From: Diacronema lutheri
Taxonomy: Eukaryota; Haptophyta; Pavlovophyceae; Pavlovales; Pavlovaceae
Reading direction: 5' to 3'
Assembly (NCBI GenBank): GCA_019448385.1
Contig: JAGTXO010000023.1
Coordinates: forward strand, 186,001-250,000
DNA length: 64,000 bases
Shown here: positions 40,373 to 50,400 of the stretch, piece by piece
How the letters are laid out: every line of letters begins with the position of its first letter
Position numbering within the stretch: position 1 is the first letter of the stretch
The notes under the pieces: generated by a model
What the model was told of the DNA's origin: nothing
Seen by the model: the letters and a program-made list of their open reading frames with translations, nothing else
Databases searched by the model: none
Translations under genes and position numbers: made by a program

Positions 40373-42724
40373 TCATGCGGCCGCGTCACACGCCGCGCTC
40401 GCGCACGCGCGGCCAGCATCGGCCGGCGGCGCGCGATGTTCCAGGACGCGCAAGATCGCGGTGGCCTTGTGACCCTCGCGCAGCGCGGCGAGGTTCGAGA
40501 GGATGTTCGTCTCGCCCGCCGAGCGCTGCTCGCCCGTGAGCGCGCCGAGCAGTATATGCAGCCCGTCAGCGAGCGGCGCGTCCGCGTCGAGCATGCCGGC
40601 CAGCCGAACGAGTGCCTCTTTCCATGGGCCGTAGCTCAACTCGGCGCCGCGGGCCTTCGCAAGCTGCGCGAACGGCGCGTCGGCCGCGGCCGCACCGTCG
40701 AGCGCGGCGCGGCCGTGTGAGGGCGCGAGCGAGAGCGCAAACGCGGCGTTTAGGTCCGCGCGCGAGAGCGGCGGCGTCGCGAGCTGTGCGACACGCGCAG
40801 CGGCGAGCAGCGCGCAGAAGCGGCCGTGCGCGATGCGCGAGCGCTCGAGGCGCGACGGCGGCTTGCCTGCGCGTGGCGCGGGGAAGAGAGGGTGGCCGCG
40901 CGGCGCAGCGCCATCCGCGTGCGTCGCGCCCGCGACGAACGCATGTGCGAGCTTCGGCTCGAACTGCGCGAGCAGCCGGCGAATCGGCTCGTCTTCGATG
41001 AGCCGTTGCCGCACCGGCGCCGGGTCGGCCGAGCGCGCGCGCGGCAGCACGCGCTCGACGAGCGTCGCGTTGACCGCATCGCACAGCGCCGCACCGCGCG
41101 GCGCGCGCTTTGCAGCTGCGCGCACGATCAAGCTGAGCCATTGCGCCTCGCTCAGCCCGGGCTCGCGCGCGGCCGCGCGGCGGGCGGCGGATGGCGACGC
41201 CGGCTCGGATGCCGCGACCGGCGCGAGCTGGCCGTGCGCCACGGCCGCCGTGGGCGCGAACAGCCCGCGCGCAGCCGACGCTGGGCGGCGCGACGGGCGC
41301 GGGCGCGCACGGCCGCGACCGCCGTTGCGCGTCTCGTCCGAATCGCTGTCCCACTCTGCTGCACTGTCCGACTCTTCGCGCGCGGCACGGCGCGCGAGCA
41401 CGGCCAAGTCGGGCAGCGTGAGCCGCTTGTTGAGCAGGCCGCACGTGCGCGCGAACGCGCGCAGCGCAGCTCGATTTACGCGCAAAGGCGCGCGCGCCGC
41501 TGCGCCGTCGTCGCGCACGGGCGGCGCGGGTGGCACGCGCGCCGAGCCGAGCGGCGAGGCGCCCTGCTGCGGCGCGTCGAGCAGCAGCGCGCGCCCCAAT
41601 GATATCGGCACGTCGCTGCGCTCGGCCGGCGCCGCCGCTGGCGCGTCGGCCTCGTCGTTGGGCGGCACAGGCTCGGCAGAAACGCGCGGCGACGGAAACG
41701 GGGACGGCGCGCCGCTCGCGGCCGCGCCCTCATCAGGCAGCGCACGTGGCGTGAATCCGCCGTGCGAAGCGGCAGGGGATGGCGGTGACAGCGCGCCAAA
41801 TGCCGCCGCTCGCGGCAGCCTCGTTGACACGGCCGCGACGGCATCGTCGACGTCCGCATCTGCAAACGCGTCCGCTTCCGGATCGCCCCCGCGCGCGTAG
41901 AACGAGAAGATGAAGTGCAGCTGCAGGTGGCGGCGCGCGAGGGTGTGGCGCAGTTGCGTCGCCTCGTTGGCGTCGCGCGTGAGCGCGGCGACGCGCGAGC
42001 GCCGCCACAGCTCGGCGAAGTGAGCCGACTCGCCGTCGAGCGGCGCACCGTCTCGCGCGGTGTACAAAGAGCCGGCTGCACGCGCGTGCGACGACGCGGG
42101 CTGCGCGCCGGCAATGGGCGGCAGCGCGGGCGTGTGCGCCGAGCAGTCAGCGCCGCGCAGCTCGGGTGCCGATGCCGCGTGCTCCGTTCGGCCGCCGCCC
42201 GCTGCCCGCCGCGCGAGCTGTGGCAGCGCGTCGCCAGCGTGCGTCAGCTGGTCACGCGGCAGCGCAGCTGTCCAGTTGCGCCGGCCAGCGTGCTTGAGCT
42301 GTGCGAGCGCGCGCTCGTACCCGCGGCGCATCTTGGGGTTGGACGGGTCGGCGGAGAGGCCGGCGAGGAAGTAGCGAGCAGCGTCGGCTGACAGCCCGCT
42401 CTCGTACGCCGTCACGCCGCGCCGGTATGCCCTGGACGCAACGTCGGGCACGTTGTGCGCGCGCGCCGCGGCCGCCGCGGCGACCGCCATCGCGCTCGGG
42501 TGCGCGGCGCCGCCGGCCTTGCGCGTGCGCGCGGGGAGCGGTACGGCGAACAGGTCGAGCGATGAGCGGATCGCGTCGCGGTAATGCTTGAGGTACCCGT
42601 CGCTCGCACTGCCGGCCTGGCCCGTGCGGTCAAGAGCACCGCGCTGTAGCTGCGCCTCGTGCACGAGCGTTGTGGCCTGCATGAGCGCCTGCGGGCGCAC
42701 GGCCGCGGCGGCCGCCGTCGCCAT
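40373..42724 (-). CDS. Hypothetical protein with TPR-like N-terminus and p25-alpha-like helical regions
   Basis: Single frame of 783 aa from the ATG at 42724. Residues about 95-150 read like tandem tetratricopeptide helices (AYRRGVTAYESGLSADAA, then YFLAGLSADPSNPKMRRGY). Further on, HLQLHFIFSFYARGG, NRAALRAFARTCGLLNK with LTLPDLAVLARRA, and later LSEAQWLSLIVRAAAKR follow the same spacing as the p25-alpha units in the neighbouring divergent gene. That suggests a highly diverged EF-hand-like/p25 domain split by long low-complexity inserts. No catalytic motif is visible. A cytoskeletal or flagellar role is only an inference from this resemblance and the neighbour. The Harbinger relic ends about 40 bp beyond its stop codon. 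Confidence 0.6.
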   Translation of the reverse strand: MATAAAAAVRPQALMQATTLVHEAQLQRGALDRTGQAGSASDGYLKHYRDAIRSSLDLFAVPLPARTRKAGGAAHPSAMAVAAAAAARAHNVPDVASRAYRRGVTAYESGLSADAARYFLAGLSADPSNPKMRRGYERALAQLKHAGRRNWTAALPRDQLTHAGDALPQLARRAAGGGRTEHAASAPELRGADCSAHTPALPPIAGAQPASSHARAAGSLYTARDGAPLDGESAHFAELWRRSRVAALTRDANEATQLRHTLARRHLQLHFIFSFYARGGDPEADAFADADVDDAVAAVSTRLPRAAAFGALSPPSPAASHGGFTPRALPDEGAAASGAPSPFPSPRVSAEPVPPNDEADAPAAAPAERSDVPISLGRALLLDAPQQGASPLGSARVPPAPPVRDDGAAARAPLRVNRAALRAFARTCGLLNKRLTLPDLAVLARRAAREESDSAAEWDSDSDETRNGGRGRARPRPSRRPASAARGLFAPTAAVAHGQLAPVAASEPASPSAARRAAAREPGLSEAQWLSLIVRAAAKRAPRGAALCDAVNATLVERVLPRARSADPAPVRQRLIEDEPIRRLLAQFEPKLAHAFVAGATHADGAAPRGHPLFPAPRAGKPPSRLERSRIAHGRFCALLAAARVAQLATPPLSRADLNAAFALSLAPSHGRAALDGAAAADAPFAQLAKARGAELSYGPWKEALVRLAGMLDADAPLADGLHILLGALTGEQRSAGETNILSNLAALREGHKATAILRVLEHRAPPADAGRACASAACDAAA

Positions 42725-43488
42725 CGCCGCCGGCTGGCCGGGGGCGGAGCGCCGACGAGCTTACGGATGACGCTACGGTACTCTGAGAGAGGTACTGTAA
42801 GTCTGTAACGACTGTTCACCATTCTACTACCGGTAAAAAACTAGAAAGATGTTGGACACTAAAAATATTAAAATAATATTTCACGACGCCGGCGGCTCGC
42901 TGGTGGTAGGCTCGGGCCGGGGGGCGTTTGGGCGAGAGGAAGCCAGCGGCTCGCTGGTGACGGGCAGCGACATGCTCGTTACGTAGCGACGTCGGGCTGC
43001 GGGGACGGCCGCATGGAGGGCGGCGGCTCGCTGGTTGCGGACGGCTCACTTTTTGGCGGCGGCGGGCGATGCAGTGGCGTGGCCGGCGTCGGCGCGGGGG
43101 CGGCGACAGCTGCCGGCCGTTTCCCGTTGCCGGGCCCCGGCTCCCGCTGCCGGCGTGCATCGTCGCTCTTTCGCTCGCTCCGTTCGGACTGCCCATAAGC
43201 GTCGTTACCTCGCTGCGCACTTCCTGACCCCATCTGTTGACCCGTCGGAAAGCGTCGTTAGTATTAGAATCGACGACATTGGTGGCTACTCGATTCCCCC
43301 GCAGCTGGTGCTGACCCCGCTGTCCTGACGTAAGCGCCGTTAGTAGTATTATAATTGACCCCATCTGTTGACCCGTCGGAAAGCGTCGTTAGTATTATGA
43401 TTCGTTGCCCCACGGCCCTGCTGTGGTTGCAAAACCATAATTGCGCCAGCCAAGAAACGGTTGTGGAGGAGAGGAGCCAAGCGAGGCA
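42725..43488. other. 764-bp divergent intergenic region with dispersed repeats
   Basis: It lies between the TPR/p25-like gene and the penta-p25 gene. The left third has an AT-rich block (about 42830-42885, with ctaaaaatatt). The middle has several gcggctcgctggt motifs. The right third holds 42-bp repeats described separately. No coding region is convincing. Confidence 0.6.
43225..43397. repeat. Perfect 42-bp direct repeat 131 bp apart, upstream of the p25 gene
   Basis: The copies 43225-43266 and 43356-43397 are identical. Their 18-base core cgtcggaaagcgtcgtta also occurs at 39681-39698, directly at the presumed left end of the Harbinger relic. Weaker variants (aagcg.cgtta) lie at about 43198 and 43332. 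This is a dispersed repeat family, possibly a remnant or target of small DNA transposons. Confidence 0.85.
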
Positions 43489-45948
43489 ATGAGCGTCGAG
43501 CCCACGGATGATGCCGCGGTGCGCGAGTGCTTTGAGCGGTTTGCACGGTTCGGCGAGACGGGCCACGCGTCCTTGGTCAACGGCATGACTTCGCGCAACT
43601 TTGTCAAGCTCGCCAAGGACTGCGGCCTCATCGACCGCACGATCACGCTCACGGTGCTCGACATTGCGTTCACCAAGGCCAAGATCAACGCGGTCGGGCA
43701 GGCGTTCGACGCGGCGAGCAAGAAGGTAAACTACGCGCAGTTTCTACTCGCCCTCGAGATCTGCGCCAAGGAGAAGGGCTGCGACGTGCACGAGCTTTAC
43801 GCGAAGGTCGCTGCGCACGCGCACGACGCGCCGGTCGTCAACGCGACCATAGCCGAGCCCAACAAGTTTTACGACGACAAGTCGACGTACACGGCGGCGC
43901 TGCGCGGGTCCCATAAGCCGCTTTCACGCGGCGATTCGATCATGAACCTGCCCACGCCCACCAGGCCTGCTGATGACTCCGCGCTCGCCGCGGTCTTTGA
44001 GCGCTTTGCGCGGTTTGGCGAGACTGCGGGCGTAGGCGTCGGCGGCATGAGCAATCGCAACCTGGTCAAGATGTTCAAAGACTGCGAGCTGGTGGACGAC
44101 AAGACGATCACGCCGACGTTCCTCGACCTCGCCTTTGCCAAGGCCGCGCGCGCGCCCGTCGGCTCGTCGACGGCCGGCGCGGTCGCGAACCGCCTCACGT
44201 ACCCGCAATTTTTGGTCGTGTGCGAGCTGTGCGCGCAGGAGCGCGGCGTCAACGTGGCTGAGCTGCACGGCGCGATGGTGCAGCACAAGGAGCTCGGTCC
44301 GGTCATCTCGGCTACCGTCGCCGAGCCGAACAAGTTCCACGACGACAAGTCGACGTACACGGCGCTGCTGCGCGGGACGCATTCGCCCCTCTCCAAGGGC
44401 GACCCGCTCAAGAGCCTGCCGACCCCCGTCATCCCCAACGACCACGCGCGCGTGAGCGCGGTGTTCGAGCGGTACTGCCGATTCGGCGAGACGGCGAGCA
44501 CGGTGCCCGCCCAGCTCGGCATGACCAACCGCAACCTGGTGAAGCTCTTCAAGGACTGCGAGCTCGAGGACAAGGTCTGGAGCTCCACCTTCCTCGACCT
44601 CGCTTTCGCGAGGGCCAAGAATGCGCCGCACGGCAAGGACGCCAGCGACGCGGCGGCGAAGCGGCTCAACTACGAGCAGTTCCTCGTCTGTCTCGAGCTC
44701 TGCGCGCTTGAGAAGCAGCTCGCCTCCTCCAGACAGCTGCACGAGCGCATCGCCGCGCACGCGCTCGCCGGCCCAACCGTCAACGCGACCGTCGCCGAGC
44801 CGAACAAGTTCCACGATGACAAGTCGACGTACACGGCCAACTTGCGCGGCTCGCACAAGCCACTCTCGCGCGCCGATTCGGTTGCCAAGCTGCCCACGCC
44901 CACCAAGCCCGCCGACGGCGAGGAGCTTGCGTCGGTCTTCGACCGGTACATGCGCTTCGGCGAGACTGGTAACGCGAGTACCGTCACGGGCATGACGAAC
45001 CGCAACTTTGTCAAGCTTTTCAAGGACGCGGGGCTCGAGGACCGCAGGCTCACCGTCACCTTCCTCGACCTCGCCTTCACCAGGGCCAGGGCCGCGCCCG
45101 CCGGCAAGGACGCGTACGACGCGCAGAGCAAGCGCATGAGCTACGACGCCTTCCTCGTCGCCCTCGAGCTGTGCGCGCAGGAGCGCGGCTGCTCGGCGCA
45201 CCAGCTGCACTCGGCCATTCTCGCAGGCATCGCCGAGAGCGGGCCACGGCTCTCGGCCACCGTCGCCGAGCCGAACAAGTTCCACGACGACAAGTCGACG
45301 TACACGGCGCTGCTGCGCGGGACGCACTCGCCCCTCTCCAAGGAGGACTCGCTCAAGAAGCTGCCGATCCCGCAGCCGCCGCACGACGAGCGCGTCGAGC
45401 GCGTCTTCGAGGCGTACGCGCGGTTCGGCGAGACGGCGCCGTCCGCCGCGCTCGGCCTCACCTCGCGCAACTTTGTCAAGCTCTTCAAGGACTGCGAGCT
45501 CGTCGACAAGAAGATCACGACCACCTTCCTTGACCTCGCCTTCGCCAAGGCCAAGAACGCGCCGGGCGGCATCACGACGATGGGCGTTGAGAAGTCGAAC
45601 AAGATCTCATGGACGCAGTTCCAAGTCGCCGTCGAGCTGTGCGCCCTCGAGCTCGCCAAGCCGTCCGACGCGCTCTACCTCGCGATCGCCGGCCACGAGG
45701 CAGACGGGCCGCTCGTGACCGCGACCGTCGCGCAGCCGAATAAGTTCCACGACGACAAGTCGACGTACACCGCCGTTGCGAACAACGTGCACGTGGGCGG
45801 CACGGGCACCGACAGCAGGCGCGAATCGTTGGCCAAGTCGCTCGCCACTACGGCGTCCAACGCCTCGTCCAAGTCGCAGTCGCGCAAAGGCTCGGCCTCG
45901 GCAGACGCAATCGCGGCCGCTTCAAAGGCCGCCACGGCCGGGCGGTGA
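43489..45948 (+). CDS. Protein with five tandem p25-alpha (TPPP-like) domains
   Basis: Intronless, 819 aa from the ATG at 43489. Five units of about 155 residues follow one another. Each has the p25-alpha pattern F-x-RF-x-RFGET, then N/S-RN-F/L-VK-L-F-KDC, LDLAFAKAK, Y-x-QFLVALELCA, and a near-invariant junction AEPNKFHDDKSTYTA with LRGTHSPLS and LPTP. The units start at about residues 8, 162, 316, 470 and 627. A Ser/Ala-rich basic tail ends the protein. TPPP/p25 proteins bind and bundle microtubules; flagellated protists use short apicortin- or TPPP-like forms with one such domain. Five copies suggest a multivalent cross-linker, perhaps in the flagellum or cell cortex. The repeats differ enough to be old duplications. 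Confidence 0.9.
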   Translation: MSVEPTDDAAVRECFERFARFGETGHASLVNGMTSRNFVKLAKDCGLIDRTITLTVLDIAFTKAKINAVGQAFDAASKKVNYAQFLLALEICAKEKGCDVHELYAKVAAHAHDAPVVNATIAEPNKFYDDKSTYTAALRGSHKPLSRGDSIMNLPTPTRPADDSALAAVFERFARFGETAGVGVGGMSNRNLVKMFKDCELVDDKTITPTFLDLAFAKAARAPVGSSTAGAVANRLTYPQFLVVCELCAQERGVNVAELHGAMVQHKELGPVISATVAEPNKFHDDKSTYTALLRGTHSPLSKGDPLKSLPTPVIPNDHARVSAVFERYCRFGETASTVPAQLGMTNRNLVKLFKDCELEDKVWSSTFLDLAFARAKNAPHGKDASDAAAKRLNYEQFLVCLELCALEKQLASSRQLHERIAAHALAGPTVNATVAEPNKFHDDKSTYTANLRGSHKPLSRADSVAKLPTPTKPADGEELASVFDRYMRFGETGNASTVTGMTNRNFVKLFKDAGLEDRRLTVTFLDLAFTRARAAPAGKDAYDAQSKRMSYDAFLVALELCAQERGCSAHQLHSAILAGIAESGPRLSATVAEPNKFHDDKSTYTALLRGTHSPLSKEDSLKKLPIPQPPHDERVERVFEAYARFGETAPSAALGLTSRNFVKLFKDCELVDKKITTTFLDLAFAKAKNAPGGITTMGVEKSNKISWTQFQVAVELCALELAKPSDALYLAIAGHEADGPLVTATVAQPNKFHDDKSTYTAVANNVHVGGTGTDSRRESLAKSLATTASNASSKSQSRKGSASADAIAAASKAATAGR

Positions 45949-46186
45949 GCGGACGTTCGCAGCGCAACGCTGAAGGATCGACGTGTGTTGAAAAAGGAAG
46001 AGAGGCGGGGGGGGGGGGGGGGGGGGCGGGGGGGCTGTGTGTATCTCACTTCTTATGGGCGATCACAGGGGGTGCGGCTTGGGCTCGCGGCACGTTGCCG
46101 CCAGTCAGCCGCCGCGCTGTGTGGCATGCCCGCGTCACGTTGCCGCCATCCCGCCGCCGCGTGCCCGCCACGGCGCGCACGCCCGC
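45949..46186. other. Convergent intergenic spacer with 20-base G tract
   Basis: 238 bp between the stop codons of the p25 gene and the U-box gene. It contains an uninterrupted run of 20 G (46007-46026) after an A-rich stretch, followed by more G. No gene is seen; it is probably shared 3' UTR. Confidence 0.7.
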
Positions 46187-47350
46187 CTACGCGCCGCCGC
46201 CCGCTTCGGCAACGAACGGGAGCGTCGAGACCGACGGCGCGCGCATCCGGCCGAGGCGCGGTGCGCCCGAGAGTCCGACGAGCTCAAGGTGAACGCTGTC
46301 GGCGGTGGGTCGCTCGGCGGCGCGCGGCGTCCATGCGCGAGAGATGAGGTGGCGCAGCGCGCCTGGCGTGCCTGGCGGCACCGTTGGCCGCTCGCCCGCG
46401 TGGATGGCAGCGGACACGGCTGCGTCGTCGGGCAGGTGGGCAAAGGGTGGCTCGCCGCTCAGACACTGCGCGAGCAGGATGGCGAGGGCGAACACATCGG
46501 AGGGCGCGGAGAGGCGGCCTCCCGGCGCGGAGGCCTCGGGCGCGGCGAACGATGCAGCAAGCCTGCCGCTCACGCGCTGCGTGTGCGCGAGCGCGGAAAG
46601 GCCAAAGTCGGCGAGCTTGGCGATGCCGCCCTCGCAGATGAGCACATTGGTCGGCTTGACGTTGCCGTGGACGAGGTGGCGGCGGTGGAGGCAGCTGAGC
46701 GCACAGGCGACCTCGGCGCCGATCCGAAAGAATGCGGGCGTCGCGCCGGGGAGCGCCGTGGCCGAGCCGAGCGCTGCCGCAAGCTGCGCGGGCGTGCCGC
46801 GCAGGAGCGCGTCGAGCGAGCCGTGCGGCGCGAGCTCGAGGAGGAGCCAAATCTGCTCGGTGGTCTTGCACACGCCGAGGAGCTCGACAATGTGCGGGTG
46901 GCGCAGCGAGCGCAGCGCGCCGAGCTCCGCGTGCAGGCCCTGCGCCGCGCCCTCCTCCGCGAGCGGCACCTGCTTGACCGCGACCGGGTTGCCGTCCCAG
47001 CTGCCGCGCCGCACGATCCCGTACGTGCCCTTGCCAAGCTCGGACGACTGATCGACCGCCACGCTGGTTGGATCGACCCATGATCCGTCGCGCAGCGCAG
47101 CCTCGAGCGCGCTCTGCTCCACGTGCCACGCCTCCGCCTGTGCCCGCAACGACGCGTCCACCGCGAGGCCGTAGCACTCGCTCGCGGCGTCGGCAAGTGG
47201 CGCGTGGCAGACGGCGCACGAACTCGCGTGCTCGCCGCCGAGCTGGCGGCGCAGCTCGAGCGACGCGCGGTCGAAAATGTGGCCGCACGGCGTGAGCACC
47301 GGCTGCAGCGTGCGCTCGAGGGTGAGCGGGCAGATAAACTTCGAGGCCAT
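46187..47350 (-). CDS. U-box/RING-like and protein-kinase-like protein, probable pseudokinase
   Basis: Single exon, 387 aa from the ATG at 47350. Residues 4-51 form a U-box/RING-like E3 module (FICPLTLERTLQPVLTPCGH, then CAVCHAPL). A protein-kinase domain follows: glycine loop LGKGTYGIVRRG (105-116), VAVKQ with Lys126, LLLELAPHGSLDALL, DFG at 248-250 and an APE-like SFAAPEA. The catalytic loop reads HGNVKPTN (228-235), so the HRD aspartate is replaced by Asn. That form is common in plant TKL pseudokinases. Ubiquitin-ligase plus kinase fusions occur in plants (PUB/RLCK), but with the kinase first. Here the E3 module leads. The protein may act as a kinase-like scaffold that presents substrates for ubiquitination. 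Confidence 0.85.
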   Translation of the reverse strand: MASKFICPLTLERTLQPVLTPCGHIFDRASLELRRQLGGEHASSCAVCHAPLADAASECYGLAVDASLRAQAEAWHVEQSALEAALRDGSWVDPTSVAVDQSSELGKGTYGIVRRGSWDGNPVAVKQVPLAEEGAAQGLHAELGALRSLRHPHIVELLGVCKTTEQIWLLLELAPHGSLDALLRGTPAQLAAALGSATALPGATPAFFRIGAEVACALSCLHRRHLVHGNVKPTNVLICEGGIAKLADFGLSALAHTQRVSGRLAASFAAPEASAPGGRLSAPSDVFALAILLAQCLSGEPPFAHLPDDAAVSAAIHAGERPTVPPGTPGALRHLISRAWTPRAAERPTADSVHLELVGLSGAPRLGRMRAPSVSTLPFVAEAGGGA

Positions 47351-47446
47351 GAAAGCCGACGCGAAGCGACCTGCAAACTCTTCCCCGCCCCTTTTGGAAA
47401 CGGCTGGCACTGGACAACGAACACAATGGTTGTGCACGCTTGAAGG
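47351..47446. promoter_or_regulatory. Divergent promoter between the U-box and kringle genes
   Basis: 96 bp between opposing ATGs, with a pyrimidine stretch (ctcttccccgcccctttt) toward the left and an A-rich patch (aacgaacacaatgg) near the right start. Confidence 0.45.
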
Positions 47447-50400
47447 ATGGCGCCGCAATTTGCGGCCGGGGCCATGCTCGTCTGGGCGGCGTGCGCGTGC
47501 GTGGGCGCGACGGCGGACGCGTCGGAGTGCTACACGCGCAATGATCGGTCCGACTACCGCGGCACTGTCTCCGTCACCGTACGCAACTCGTCGTGCATGC
47601 GTTGGTCGGACGTACCGACGGGCGACGAACTCGCCCGGCTCAGCCGGCACGTGTCGCTCTTCCCGTCGGGGTACGATCCGGACGCGCTGGGGCTAGGTGA
47701 GCACAACTATTGCCGCCGCGCCGGCCGCGACACCTTCGCATGCGCCTGGTGCTTCATCGAGCGGCCGCCTGCGCCGCCGCCGCACCCGCCGCCGTCGCCC
47801 GCGCCCGCCGCGCGGCGGCCGCGGCGCTCGCGCGGCGCGCCGCGCGTCTCGATGGGCCGGCTGTGGGAGTGCTGCGACGTTGGCCTACCGAGCCAATCGT
47901 GCGGCGGCGCCGGCGCGCCCGCCACCGCCGCCGACGGCCGGGCCACGCTGCCGCCGCCGTCGGCGCCGTCGCCGCCTCCGCCGCCATCGCCCGCCCTCTC
48001 GTCCCACTCCGCCTACATGGCGGCAGCGGCGGGCACGGCCTTCCTGTACGCGCGCGGCGCGACGTGCGGCACCTTCGTGGACACGGCGCTCCCCTCCGCG
48101 CGCGACTGCATCGCGCTCGCCGGTACGGCCGCGGCGTCCGGCGGCGGCGGCGCGACCAGCTCGATCGGTGCGTACGGCGCGGGCTGCGACGACATGTTTG
48201 CAGCTTTCGATGTGTCGAGCGGCATGTGCGGCTGGTGCAGGCGGTCGCAGCTGCTTGAGGAGGGCGGGCTGATCCCGCGCGCGACGAGCAACGTCTTCCG
48301 CATCGCGCAGCACCGTCGCCAGCGCATGCCGCCGCCCGCCGACTGGGCGGCGCCCGGCTCAGCCGCGGCGGCCGCATGGTATGACAGGCTCAACGCTCAC
48401 GCGCCGCCCGGCGCGCCGGGCGGCAGGCCGAACGGCGGCAGTGGCGGTGGCGCCGGGCCACAGCCACGCGCACCGCTCACGCCCGAGGCCGCGCCCGACA
48501 CGCCCGCGGCCGGCGACGGCGCGCGCGGCGCACGCGCGCAAGCGGAGCATTTGAGCAGCAGCCTCACGTGCGCGGACGGCTCGCGCGCCTTCGACCTCGC
48601 GCGCGATTCGCTCGCGTCGGCGACGTCGTACGCCGAGTCGCCGCTCCTCTCCTCGGCACGCGCCGCCGTCGACGGCTCGGACACGACGAGCTGGCTGTCC
48701 GCGCAGCGCGAGCCGAACGCAGGCGGCGGCGGAGGCGGCGGCGGCGGTGCGCGCGGCGCGCCGCGGTCGGTTGGCGTCGGCACTTGCGATTCACTCACGC
48801 TCGACCTGCAGCGCGTCGGGCGTGTGGGCGCCATCTCGCTGCTGTGGGACCCGACGGGCTATGCGCGCAGCACGCAGCCGATGGGCTCAGCGGATGGGCA
48901 AAGGTGGTGGCCGCTTACACCGCCAATCCCGGCGGGACGCGCAGACGCAGGCGCAGGCGAAGGTGGCGGAGGCGCAGCGGAGGCGGCGGTGGAGGCGGTG
49001 GCGGAGGCGGAGGTGGAGGCGGACGAGGCGGCGGACGGAGGCGCGGACTGGGTGGTAGGCAATGCCCTCGACGAGCCGCTCGGCGGCGGCGGCGGCGGGA
49101 GCGGCGGAGGCGGCGTGCGCTACGTGCGCCTCGACTTTGCGCAGCCGGCCGGCAGCAGCAGGCGGCTCGCGCTCCTCACCGCACGCGTGCACGGCTGCGC
49201 GCTCGTCGACGCGCCGCTCGGCGCGATGCCGCGCCAGCGCGACGTGCTGCCGCTGCCGCGCGCGCAGCGCGAGAGCGGCGCGTGGTGCACGCCGCACCTC
49301 GCCGTCGATCTGGCCGCGTCGGTCGGGCGGGCCTTCGCCTCGTCCGCGCAGTCGAGCTGGTTCCGCGCGGGCAATGCGCTCGATGGCGCACCGGCGACGC
49401 GCTGGGCTTCCGCGTACCCGCACGGCAACTACGGCACGCCCGAGTCGCTCCGCGCCGCCAACCAGCTCGCCGACCGTGAGTGGGTCGCAGTCGACCTGCG
49501 CGGTCCGCACGAGCTCATCGCCGTCGACGTGCTGTGGGGCGCGGCGCACGCGCGCGAGTACGCGATCGACATCTCGGCGGACGGGTACCAATGGGAGGAG
49601 GCCGCGCGTGAGCGGCGTAGCCACGGGTATGCGGACGCGTGGTTGAGCACACGGCTGCTCCCCGGCGCGCCGCGCACGCCCGTGCGCGCCGGCGACGCCG
49701 GCGCCGTTGCCGGGCCGGCCGGAGCGCGCGCGCCAGCCGCGCACGACGCGGCCGGCGGCGCCGACGGCGCGCGCGCCGCCAGCGCGCACGCCACCGGCGA
49801 CGGGCGGGTCGTCGCGCAGTTTGTGCGCGTGCGCGGCGTGTCGCGCGCGAGCGCCTACGGCTTCTCCGTGCGCGAGCTGCAAGTGCGCGGCTGTGCGCTC
49901 CCGCCGCTGCTCCCCGCCGTGCCCGCGCCCCTCGTGTGGGCCGACGCGCGCGCGCGCGCGCAGACGCACGCGCAGCTGGCGCTCGCGGACGGTGGGTGGT
50001 TCGGCGGGTGGCCCGGCGCGCTCGGCGGCGGCGGCGGCGGAGGCGGCGCGGCGCCCGCGAGCGGCAGCGCGATGGGCGGCGCGATGGGCGGCGCGGCGCA
50101 GCCGCAGCAGCCGCCGGCCGGCGCGTGGCGTGGGCGGCTGCTCGCGCCGCACGTCTCGCCCGCCGCGTGCGCGCGCGGCGGCGCGCCGGCAGAGGACGTG
50201 GCCGCCGCGTTCCGCGCGGCGGGCTCGGCGTCGAGCTCGCGCGTCGCGTGGGGCGTGCTGCACGCGCCCGAGCGCGCGCTCGACGGCGACAGCGGCACGA
50301 GCTGGGAGTCGAAGGAGACGGCGCTTCAACGCCTCCATTTTGATCTGCGCGCGTCGTGCGCGCTCACGGCTGTGCGCGTGCTCTGGGCGAACGGCGCAGC

